Of a stretch of DNA of 5,920 nt, positions 1 to 5,459 are shown piece after piece (position 1 is the first letter of the stretch; each line of letters begins with the position of its first letter). The notes beneath the pieces were generated by a model. The model was not told the origin of the DNA, searched no databases, and saw nothing but the letters and a program-made list of their open reading frames with translations. This stretch comes from Actinobacteria bacterium BACL4 MAG-120820-bin23 (GTDB lineage: Bacteria; Actinomycetota; Actinomycetes; Nanopelagicales; Nanopelagicaceae), in NCBI GenBank assembly GCA_001437855.1, contig LIBD01000056.1:1-5920 (forward strand), written 5' to 3'. The position numbers were made by a program, and so were the translations under genes.

Positions 1-8
1 TGTTGCGT

Positions 9-31
9 AAATAATCACACCCTCAAGTGTG
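9..31 (-). terminator. Weak terminator-like hairpin downstream of rlmN
   Basis: On the minus strand, about 20 nt after the rlmN stop codon, CACAC (31-27) and GTGTG (20-16) can pair around the 6-nt loop TTGAGG, followed by the U-rich tail ATTATTTA. The stem has only 5 bp and the tail is broken by A residues, so this would be a poor intrinsic terminator. It may only mark the end of the operon loosely, or be coincidental. The next gene lies outside the window. Confidence 0.3.
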
Positions 32-50
32 GGAGAACTTTAGATCTGGC

Positions 51-1160
51 CTACTTACCAGCCTGTTGTTCAATTGCAGCTAATTGTCCGCAGGCACCAT
101 CAATCTCACGCCCTCTAGTGTCACGCACCGTAACTGCCACGCCATAACCCTCTAAAATCTCAACAAATGCCTGCTCATCCTCAACTCGAGAAGCGGTCCA
201 TTTAGAGCCCGGTGTTGGATTTAATGGAATTAAATTCACATGTGCATTTTTATTCTTTAGTAATCGACCAAGTAGATCAGCTCGCCAAGCTTGATCATTA
301 ATATCTCGAATTAATGCATACTCAATTGAGTATCTTCGACCCGTCTTTCGCTCATACTTATCTGCTGCTGCCAGCACTTCCTTAACCTTCCACCTTGAAT
401 TTATTGGAACTAAGGTATCTCGTAATTCATCATCTGGTGTGTGTAATGAAATAGCTAAGGTAACAGGAATATCTTCATCGATTAACTTCTCAATGCCATT
501 TACTAACCCAACAGTTGATAATGTAATTGATCTAGCACCAATACCTAAACCATTTGGTTGCGGGTTTGTAATATTCCTAATGCTTTGCATAACTGCTGCA
601 TAATTTGCCATCGGCTCGCCCATGCCCATAAATACAACATTAGATAATCGAGTTGGGCCACCAGGTAACTCCCCTAAATCACAAGCTTTGGCAGCCATAA
701 CTACTTGGGAGGTAATCTCACCAGCGGTTAAATTTCTAGTTAAACCTGCTTGACCAGTTGCACAAAATGGACAGTTCATACCGCACCCTGCTTGCGAGGA
801 GATACAAACTGTAGTGCGATCTGTGTATCGCATAAGAACTGATTCAACCAATACGCCATCATGTAGGCGCCATAAATCTTTTCTAGTCTTGCCGCCATCA
901 CAACTTATCGATCGAACTAAGGTAATTAACTTTGGCAAAAATGCATCAGCTAATTTAGCTTGTAGCTCTTTTGGTATATCGGTAAAGCTCTCAACATCAT
1001 CATTGTGATGGGTAAAGTAATGAACCGCTAATTGGTTAGCTCTAAATGCCGGAACCCCCAATTCCTCGGCTCTTGCCTTACGCTCTGCCACCGTTAAATC
1101 AGCTAGGTGAGTTGGGCTCTTTTTTTTAACCGCCGGAGCTTCAAAAACTAAATCAGCCAT
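51..1160 (-). CDS. rlmN: RlmN, dual-specificity 23S rRNA / tRNA adenine-C2 methyltransferase (radical SAM)
   Basis: The family methylates C2 of A2503 in 23S rRNA and of A37 in some tRNAs, using a radical SAM mechanism in the cytoplasm. The 369-residue protein is full length. The CxxxCxxC motif that binds the 4Fe-4S cluster is at C126, C130 and C133. The two mechanistic cysteines also appear present: C119 just before the cluster motif (TTVCISSQ) and C357 near the C terminus (DGACGQL). The SAM-binding GEPM motif is at 181-184 in MGMGEPM. The ATG at 1160 follows the cdsA TAA with no base between, and no Shine-Dalgarno sequence is visible (the preceding bases read GGTATTTATAA), so translation probably depends on ribosomes finishing cdsA. 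Residues 12-14 (KKK) are encoded in a run of eight A. The related resistance enzyme Cfr is unlikely given the housekeeping position and the actinobacterial RlmN-like sequence. Confidence 0.96.
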   Translation of the reverse strand: MADLVFEAPAVKKKSPTHLADLTVAERKARAEELGVPAFRANQLAVHYFTHHNDDVESFTDIPKELQAKLADAFLPKLITLVRSISCDGGKTRKDLWRLHDGVLVESVLMRYTDRTTVCISSQAGCGMNCPFCATGQAGLTRNLTAGEITSQVVMAAKACDLGELPGGPTRLSNVVFMGMGEPMANYAAVMQSIRNITNPQPNGLGIGARSITLSTVGLVNGIEKLIDEDIPVTLAISLHTPDDELRDTLVPINSRWKVKEVLAAADKYERKTGRRYSIEYALIRDINDQAWRADLLGRLLKNKNAHVNLIPLNPTPGSKWTASRVEDEQAFVEILEGYGVAVTVRDTRGREIDGACGQLAAIEQQAGK

Positions 1161-2009
1161 TTATAAATACCGAGCGATAAGTTCGAATGCAAACCAAACA
1201 GCTGGTGCGGTAAAAAGGGCAGAATCTAATCGATCCATGATCCCACCATGGCCGGGTAATAAATTCGACATATCCTTGATCGCTAAATCTCGCTTTATTG
1301 CAGACTCAATTAAATCACCGCAGGTTGCCGTAATCACCGTCATAACTCCAATTGCAGCTCCAACAATCCAATTGACCTCAAATAGATAATAAAAAATTAA
1401 GGAACCGCCAACAATAGATGCAATTGCACCCCCAATTAATCCCTCCCAGGATTTCTTTGGACTAATACTGGGCGCTAATTTATGTTTGCCAAGTAGCACA
1501 CCAGCAATATATGCAAATGTGTCATTACAGGCTATTAAAACAACTAGTGCCAAAATTCGCAGCGCACCATCTGGATGATTTGCTAGTAGCAATATGAACC
1601 CACCCAATACTGCTAAATAAAATGTGATAAAAACAGCTGAGGTAGATCGTTTAATAAAATCTTTTTGAGAAATTAGCAAAAGGGTAAACATTAAAATTGG
1701 AATCGTAAGCCCAGCTGAAACCGCTAAACCCTCAGTTTCACCATTCCAGGTAGCAACTAAAAGTACGGTTGCGGCAATCATTAATACGTAACCTGGCAGT
1801 TCAATGCCACCCTTACGGTAGGCGTGGGCTATTTCCCGAACTCCGATCATGATAACTACCCAGATGAATCCAAAAAATAATAGTGGTTCGGTATTTATCG
1901 TGGTAAAAATAATTGCAAGTAAAAGTAGTGAAACTAATATTGAGGGAAGAAGTTTTCGACCTGCCCGCTTATTGATCGAGTCATTTATTGCATGCAGATC
2001 AGCCATCAT
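1161..2009 (-). CDS. cdsA: Phosphatidate cytidylyltransferase (CDP-diglyceride synthase)
   Basis: The family makes CDP-diacylglycerol from CTP and phosphatidic acid at the cytoplasmic membrane, the branch point of phospholipid synthesis. The 282-residue protein has a short charged N terminus (to about residue 19) followed by eight or nine hydrophobic segments. The complete CdsA signature is at 236-262: S-x-I-K-R, then K-D, then PGHGG and DRLD, which hold the catalytic and metal-binding acidic residues. Further conserved stretches are ND at 162-163 and SPKKSWEG at 183-190. Two ATG codons lie in tandem. The first (2009) overlaps the frr TAA by one base and is only 4 nt from the AGAGG site. The second (2006) is 7 nt from that site, a more normal spacing, so the protein may start at residue 2. 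Either way it is tightly coupled to frr. No uppS lies before it, as is usual in Actinobacteria. Confidence 0.96.
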   Translation of the reverse strand: MMADLHAINDSINKRAGRKLLPSILVSLLLLAIIFTTINTEPLLFFGFIWVVIMIGVREIAHAYRKGGIELPGYVLMIAATVLLVATWNGETEGLAVSAGLTIPILMFTLLLISQKDFIKRSTSAVFITFYLAVLGGFILLLANHPDGALRILALVVLIACNDTFAYIAGVLLGKHKLAPSISPKKSWEGLIGGAIASIVGGSLIFYYLFEVNWIVGAAIGVMTVITATCGDLIESAIKRDLAIKDMSNLLPGHGGIMDRLDSALFTAPAVWFAFELIARYL

Positions 2010-2572
2010 TAAACCTCTAGCAACTCAACTTCTTTATGCTTGAGTAATTCATCGATCTTGGTCACATGATCCCCGGTTACCTTTTCTAACTCTTTCTCTG
2101 CCCGAGCTAAATCATCTTTGCCAACCTTGCCATCTTTTTCTAATTTTTCCATAGATTCTTTAGCACTTCTTCGAATCGCACGGATTGCAACTCTGGAATC
2201 TTCAGCCTTTGATTTTGCAACCTTTATAAACTCTTTCCGGCGCTCTTCAGTAAGTTGTGGAAAATTAACTCTAATTACAGTGCCATCTGAACCAGGATTT
2301 ACCCCAAGATCAGAATCTCTAATTGCTTTTTCGATAGCTGCCATAGCTCCCTTGTCGTAAGGAGTAATTAACGCCAATCTCGCCTCTGGCACTTGAACTG
2401 TGGCTAACTGAGATAGCGGTGTACCAGTTCCATAGTAATCGACCATTAACTTGGCAAACATAGATGGATGAGCTCGTCCGGTACGAATCGATGCAAAATC
2501 CTCTTTGGCTACATCAATTGCCTTATTCATCTTGGTATTGCAATCGGCTAAAAATGTATTTAAGTCTGACAT
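2009..2572 (-). CDS. frr: Ribosome recycling factor
   Basis: RRF works with EF-G to split post-termination ribosomes in the cytoplasm. From the chosen start the protein has 187 residues (MSDLNTF...), close to the usual 185. Family hallmarks are the SIRTGRAHPSMF stretch of the helical domain (about 28-39), the YYGTGTPL and QVPEARLALITPYD stretches of the small beta domain, and RVNFPQLTEERRKEF (about 100-114). After that comes a long charged helix rich in K and E. An ATG two codons upstream, at 2578, sits directly against the AAGAAGGGG site (2587-2579) with no spacer. The ATG at 2572 lies 6 nt from it and is preferred. The gap back to pyrH is 62 nt, the largest inside the operon, and shows no clear promoter or terminator. 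Confidence 0.96.
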   Translation of the reverse strand: MSDLNTFLADCNTKMNKAIDVAKEDFASIRTGRAHPSMFAKLMVDYYGTGTPLSQLATVQVPEARLALITPYDKGAMAAIEKAIRDSDLGVNPGSDGTVIRVNFPQLTEERRKEFIKVAKSKAEDSRVAIRAIRRSAKESMEKLEKDGKVGKDDLARAEKELEKVTGDHVTKIDELLKHKEVELLEV

Positions 2573-2578
2573 TTGCAT

Positions 2579-2587
2579 CCCCTTCTT
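2579..2587 (-). promoter_or_regulatory. Shine-Dalgarno site that sets the frr start
   Basis: The minus strand reads AAGAAGGGG immediately before the ATG at 2578 and 6 nt before the in-frame ATG at 2572. Initiation needs a spacer, so this site supports 2572 as the true start and shortens the longest open frame by two residues. Confidence 0.7.
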
Positions 2588-2634
2588 AATTAATACAACT
2601 CTACTAGGACATTTGAACTACTCGAAAATTACTC

Positions 2635-3351
2635 TTAATTAACTAGCGTACCTATGTTTTCCCCAGATACAGCACGCTTAATATTGCCCTTATTTTTTAG
2701 ATCAAATACCACAATTGGCAATTTGTTCTCCCGGCACAATGAAAAGGCGGCGGCATCGGCTACGGCAAGTGATTGACTTAAAACCTCATCATATGAAACA
2801 AAATCATACTTCTTAGCATTCTTATCTTTTCTTGGGTCAGCATCATAAACACCATCAACACCACTTTTTGCAAGTAGTAATGCCTCAACACCAATCTCAA
2901 GTGCGCGCTGAGCTGCCACAGTATCGGTTGTAAAAAATGGCATACCAGCTCCGGCGCCAAAAATTACAACTCGGCCCTTTTCTAAGTGACGAATTGCTCT
3001 GCGCGGTACATATGGCTCTGCAACTTGTCCCATAGTGATTGCGGTTTGGACTCTAGTTTCAATTCCTTCTTTTTCTAGAAAATCCTGTAGTGCTAAACAA
3101 TTCATTACCGTACCAAGCATTCCAATGTAATCTGCTCTGGCTCGATCCATGCCTCGCTGTTGTAATTCCACACCTCTAAAGTAATTTCCACCACCAACCA
3201 CGATGGCTACTTGAGTACCAGCTCTAACCACATCTGCAATTTGATTTGCCACATCATGGACGATATCTGGATCTACCCCAATACCTTTTTCCCCGCCAAA
3301 AACCTCACCAGATAATTTAAGTAGCACTCGTTTATAACCCTTACGTGGCAT
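2635..3351 (-). CDS. pyrH: Uridylate (UMP) kinase
   Basis: PyrH phosphorylates UMP to UDP with ATP, feeding UTP and CTP synthesis. It belongs to the amino acid kinase fold and is a hexamer in known cases. The 238 residues match the usual length of about 240. Visible motifs are KLSGE at 12-16 (nucleotide phosphate binding), GGGNYFRG at 53-60, DYIGMLGTVMN at 74-84 (UMP binding), FGAGAGMPFFTTDT at 131-144, and KSGVDGVYDADPRKDKNAK at 162-180 (ATP site). The ATG at 3351 has AGGAG (3361-3357) 5 nt upstream. It follows tsf by 37 nt, and that gap contains the 12-nt palindrome AAAATTAATTTT abutting the ribosome binding site. Its place between tsf and frr is the standard bacterial arrangement. CTP made downstream of this step is a substrate of CdsA in the same operon. 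Confidence 0.97.
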   Translation of the reverse strand: MPRKGYKRVLLKLSGEVFGGEKGIGVDPDIVHDVANQIADVVRAGTQVAIVVGGGNYFRGVELQQRGMDRARADYIGMLGTVMNCLALQDFLEKEGIETRVQTAITMGQVAEPYVPRRAIRHLEKGRVVIFGAGAGMPFFTTDTVAAQRALEIGVEALLLAKSGVDGVYDADPRKDKNAKKYDFVSYDEVLSQSLAVADAAAFSLCRENKLPIVVFDLKNKGNIKRAVSGENIGTLVN

Positions 3352-3388
3352 GAGCGCTCCTAAAATTAATTTTGTCTATAAGTGAAGT

Positions 3389-4216
3389 TTACTGACCTAC
3401 GCGGAATCTATTAAAGGCAGACACGGCAGTCTTTGCCTCATCTAGAATCTGTTGCACTGTTTTCTTAGCATCTTTGGCAAAAGCTTGCTCCAAAAGTGAT
3501 ACCTCTTTAACAAATCCGGTAACTCTTCCTTCTACAATCTTTGCAATTGAGGCCTCTGGCTTTCCTTCAGCTCGAGCTGTCTCCTCTGCAAGTCTGCGCT
3601 CCTTAGCAATCTCATCTGCTGGCACCTGGTCACGGCTGACAAATAATGGCGCAAATGCGGCAATATGTTGAGCAATATCTTTACCAACAGATTCAGCAGC
3701 ACTCTTTAACTGAACTAACACACCAACTTGTGGTGGCAGATCTGGTGAGGTCTTGTGTAGATAAAGGCAGACTGGTGAGCCAGTTAAAACGCTAATGCGC
3801 TTAATCTCAATCTTCTCACCCAACATCGCATTTCCTTCATCAATTACCTCTTGCACAGTTTTACCAGAGTTAACTTTAGAGGCTAAAAACTTATCTAACT
3901 CACCAATTCTTGATGATGCTAGATGATTAAGTAACTCATCGGCGAGTGCTTGAAACTTCTCACCCTTGGCCACGAAATCAGTTTCGCAATTTAGCTCCAG
4001 CATTACACCCAGGTCACCTTCAGCTTTTGCAGTTACTAAACCATTTGAGGTAGCTCTACCCTCGCGCTTGGTCACACCCTTTTGACCTTTAACGCGAATG
4101 ATCTCTACCGCTTTTTGGTAATCACCATCTGCTTCATCCAGAGCTTTTTTGCAATCTAACATTCCGGCAGCGGTCTGCTCCCGTAATCTCTTTACATCCT
4201 CTGCTGTATAAGCCAA
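3389..4216 (-). CDS. tsf: Translation elongation factor Ts
   Basis: EF-Ts is the guanine nucleotide exchange factor that recharges EF-Tu in the cytoplasm. The 275-residue protein is of normal actinobacterial length. It has the N-terminal UBA-like domain (about 1-50, with LREQTAAGMLDCKKAL at 11-26), the EF-Tu-contacting TDFV motif at 79-82 inside NCETDFVAKGEKF, the conserved GEKIEIKR at 133-140, and the family's terminal FNRFRVGQ. The start codon is TTG at 4216. It is supported by AAGGGG (4228-4223) 6 nt upstream and by the typical N-terminal sequence that follows. The gene begins one base after the rpsB stop codon, so S2 and EF-Ts should be co-translated. The weaker TTG start may lower EF-Ts yield relative to S2, which is inference. 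Confidence 0.97.
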   Translation of the reverse strand: MAYTAEDVKRLREQTAAGMLDCKKALDEADGDYQKAVEIIRVKGQKGVTKREGRATSNGLVTAKAEGDLGVMLELNCETDFVAKGEKFQALADELLNHLASSRIGELDKFLASKVNSGKTVQEVIDEGNAMLGEKIEIKRISVLTGSPVCLYLHKTSPDLPPQVGVLVQLKSAAESVGKDIAQHIAAFAPLFVSRDQVPADEIAKERRLAEETARAEGKPEASIAKIVEGRVTGFVKEVSLLEQAFAKDAKKTVQQILDEAKTAVSAFNRFRVGQ

Positions 4217-4217
4217 T

Positions 4218-5033
4218 TTACGCCCCTTGTGTTTGAGTCGGCTCTTTAATTAAATCTTTTTCCCAGTCAGCCAGTGGTTGCTCCGCTGTTTTTTCAGCAG
4301 CAGCCGCCGCCTCGGCAGCCGCCTTATCGGCAATCTTGGCAGCATTGGCAGAGCGAATTTGTAATCCAGCCACAATCGCATCAGTCATTACTCTAGTTAA
4401 AAGCGCAATGGAGCGAATCGCATCATCATTTCCTGGAATCTTAAAATCAACCTCATCTGGATCGCAATTAGTATCCAAGATTGCGATTACTGGAATCCCA
4501 AGCTTTTTCGCCTCAGCAACTGCTAAGTGCTCCTTCTTAGTATCTACTACCCAAATAGCTGCTGGTAGCTTGGTCATATTACGAATACCATCTAAGTTTT
4601 TATTTAACTTCTCGCGCTCGCGACGAAGCACAAGTAACTCTTTTTTGGTTAATAGCTGATCATTTGCACTCTCAAGTGCTTCTAGCTCTTTTAATCTAAG
4701 CACTCGCTTATAAACAGTTGGGAAGTTAGTAAGCATTCCACCTAACCAACGCTCAGTTACATAAGGCATGCTGACTCTGGCAGATTGCTGCTTAATTGGC
4801 TCATGCGCCTGCTTTTTTGTACCAACAAAAAGCACATGTCCACCCTTTGCTACAGCATCCTTAATAAACTCATAAGCTGCATCAATTAGGGCAAGTGATT
4901 GTTGGATATCGATAATGTAGATGCCATTGCGCTCAGTGAAGATATAGCGCTTCATCTTTGGATTCCATCGACGAGTCTGATGTCCAAAATGCACACCACT
5001 GTCGAGAAGTTCTCGCATTGTTACAACTGCCAT
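4218..5033 (-). CDS. rpsB: 30S ribosomal protein S2
   Basis: S2 is a late-assembling small-subunit protein at the head-body junction and is needed for S1 binding in bacteria that have S1. The chosen start gives 271 residues. Both family signatures are present: MRELLDSGVHFG at 6-17 and the PVIAILDTNCDPDEVDF stretch at 181-197, with ERWLGGMLTNF at 94-104 between them. The C-terminal tail from about 228 is Ala/Glu/Lys rich and low in complexity, as in other actinobacterial S2 proteins. The open frame extends 8 codons upstream to a TTG at 5057, but that extension covers the Shine-Dalgarno site AAGGAG (5048-5043). The ATG at 5033, 9 nt from that site, restores the conserved MAVVTMRELL N terminus. 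It is the first gene after a 426-nt non-coding region with a structured leader, and so probably the first gene of the operon. Confidence 0.97.
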   Translation of the reverse strand: MAVVTMRELLDSGVHFGHQTRRWNPKMKRYIFTERNGIYIIDIQQSLALIDAAYEFIKDAVAKGGHVLFVGTKKQAHEPIKQQSARVSMPYVTERWLGGMLTNFPTVYKRVLRLKELEALESANDQLLTKKELLVLRREREKLNKNLDGIRNMTKLPAAIWVVDTKKEHLAVAEAKKLGIPVIAILDTNCDPDEVDFKIPGNDDAIRSIALLTRVMTDAIVAGLQIRSANAAKIADKAAAEAAAAAEKTAEQPLADWEKDLIKEPTQTQGA

Positions 5034-5042
5034 GACGGCACA

Positions 5043-5048
5043 CTCCTT
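5043..5048 (-). promoter_or_regulatory. rpsB Shine-Dalgarno site
   Basis: AAGGAG on the minus strand, 9 nt before the ATG at 5033 and 9 nt after the end of the leader hairpin at 5058-5083. It rules out the longer reading from the TTG at 5057, and it would be the point at which any leader fold acts on translation. I found no obvious complementary CTCCTT segment in the leader. Confidence 0.8.
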
Positions 5049-5057
5049 TTCGCTCAA

Positions 5058-5156
5058 TTATTACTATTAACTTTTAGTAATAACGGGCACTCGGTTTGTG
5101 ATCTAGCAATTTGCTAGATCCCTAGCATCTAGAACCGAGTAGTTATTGCTAACTAC
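5058..5156 (-). promoter_or_regulatory. Structured 5' leader of rpsB, candidate ribosomal-protein leader RNA
   Basis: Read on the minus strand, this segment has three successive hairpins. H1 (5156-5139) has a 7-bp stem, GTAGTTA with TAACTAC, closed by a GCAA tetraloop. H2 has the outer stem ACTCGGTT (5140-5133) with AACCGAGT (5096-5089), enclosing a perfect palindrome at 5120-5100 (GATCTAGCA and its complement). H1 and H2 share two bases. H3 (5083-5058) has the 9-bp stem TTATTACTA with TAGTAATAA around an 8-nt loop. A different pairing joins the 3' part of H1 (TTAGCAATAAC, 5152-5142) to the 5' arm of H3 (GTTATTACTAA, 5084-5074) with one C-A mismatch, extending H2 and excluding H1 and H3. Autogenous control of rpsB-tsf by S2 is known in E. 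coli; that this leader does the same is inference. No poly-U run follows, so control of initiation is likelier than attenuation. Confidence 0.55.
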
Positions 5157-5166
5157 ACCGAACAGG

Positions 5167-5222
5167 TCCATAAGTTATTAATTAGTAATTAATTAATCAC
5201 TTTAAGATGCGTGAAGTCACAA
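5167..5222 (-). promoter_or_regulatory. Probable promoter region of the rpsB operon
   Basis: This very AT-rich stretch lies directly upstream of the structured leader, where the rpsB promoter is expected. A possible -10 is TAACTT (5177-5172, fitting TAnnnT), which would start transcription near 5165 and give a leader of about 130 nt. The matching -35 position (5200-5195, GTGATT) is a poor match to TTGACA. Another -35-like element is TTGTGA at 5222-5217. The centre holds the perfect palindrome TTAATTAGTAATTAA (5178-5192), which could be an operator or just AT-rich promoter DNA. The exact boxes are not certain. Confidence 0.3.
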
Positions 5223-5241
5223 AACTTTTTAAGATCTTGTG
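5218..5241 (-). other. Hairpin-forming inverted repeat upstream of the rpsB promoter region
   Basis: On the minus strand, CACAAGAT (5241-5234) can pair with GTTTTGTG (5225-5218) using two G-U pairs, with an A/T-rich loop. It lies about 220 nt beyond the methyltransferase stop codon, where read-through from that gene would have to end. It lacks a U-tract after the stem (GACTTCACG follows), so it does not qualify as a classical terminator in this direction. Confidence 0.2.
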
Positions 5242-5459
5242 CTGAGGCAAATCCTACCTGAACTTTTATACCCAAATTTCCACAATTTTGCGCTCAGTAG
5301 GGGCCTGGCTACCTGAGTTTAAAGCAGTATCACCGGGTGCAGGTACTACTGATCTTGACCACGCTAGTAGTCGGTTTGATGACTGGTATCGCTATTGGCA
5401 ACTCTGAAGTTATCAACTGTGAGTTAACTGCCAGTAAGTACTGCACTCAAATCGAGCAG
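5242..5459. other. Non-coding or unrecognised stretch between the methyltransferase gene and the rpsB promoter
   Basis: I recognise nothing definite here. It is less AT-rich than the promoter region beside it. There is no tRNA-like TTCRA loop and no motif of the 4.5S, 6S or tmRNA type. The longest stop-free plus-strand frame runs from 5246 to the TGA at 5405-5407, with a possible TTG start at 5288 (39 codons, ending DDWYRYWQL). The antisense minus frame is open for a similar length, ending ERKIVEIWV, and has no ATG. Neither has a convincing Shine-Dalgarno site. Small inverted repeats include ACTACT / AGTAGT (5346-5351 and 5368-5373) and, on the minus strand at about 5410-5430, GTTAACT with AGTTGAT around CAC. 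With the leader and promoter it makes up a 426-nt gap. Confidence 0.4.

Noticed and set aside
2118..2360. 80-codon plus-strand open frame inside frr
   Set aside because: It lies fully antisense to conserved RRF sequence, with no ribosome binding site or motif.
2778..2960. 60-codon minus-strand frame inside pyrH
   Set aside because: It is an alternative frame within the ATP-binding half of a clearly intact UMP kinase gene; nothing supports a nested gene.
3362..3373. AAAATTAATTTT palindrome before the pyrH ribosome binding site
   Set aside because: As RNA it leaves no room for a stable loop and is all A/T; it is most likely AT-rich spacer sequence.
4336..4659. 107-codon plus-strand open frame inside rpsB
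   Set aside because: It lies wholly opposite the conserved S2 coding sequence; its composition is that of an antisense shadow and no motif is recognisable.
5034..5057. Eight-residue N-terminal extension of S2 from a TTG at 5057 (SEKECAV)
   Set aside because: The extension is encoded by the Shine-Dalgarno region itself, has no ribosome binding site of its own, and is absent from the S2 family, whose N terminus matches the ATG at 5033.
4899..5117. 72-codon plus-strand open frame across the rpsB start and leader
   Set aside because: It is antisense to the S2 coding start, has no recognisable protein features, and its downstream part is simply the complement of the leader hairpins.
5410..5430. 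Terminator for the methyltransferase gene (minus strand GTTAACT-CAC-AGTTGAT)
   Set aside because: The stem is weak, relies on two G-U pairs, and is not followed by a U-tract.
5242..5459. tRNA or other classical structural RNA in the unexplained gap
   Set aside because: I found no T-loop GTTCRAnnC, no acceptor-stem complementarity and none of the core motifs of the SRP, 6S or tmRNA type.
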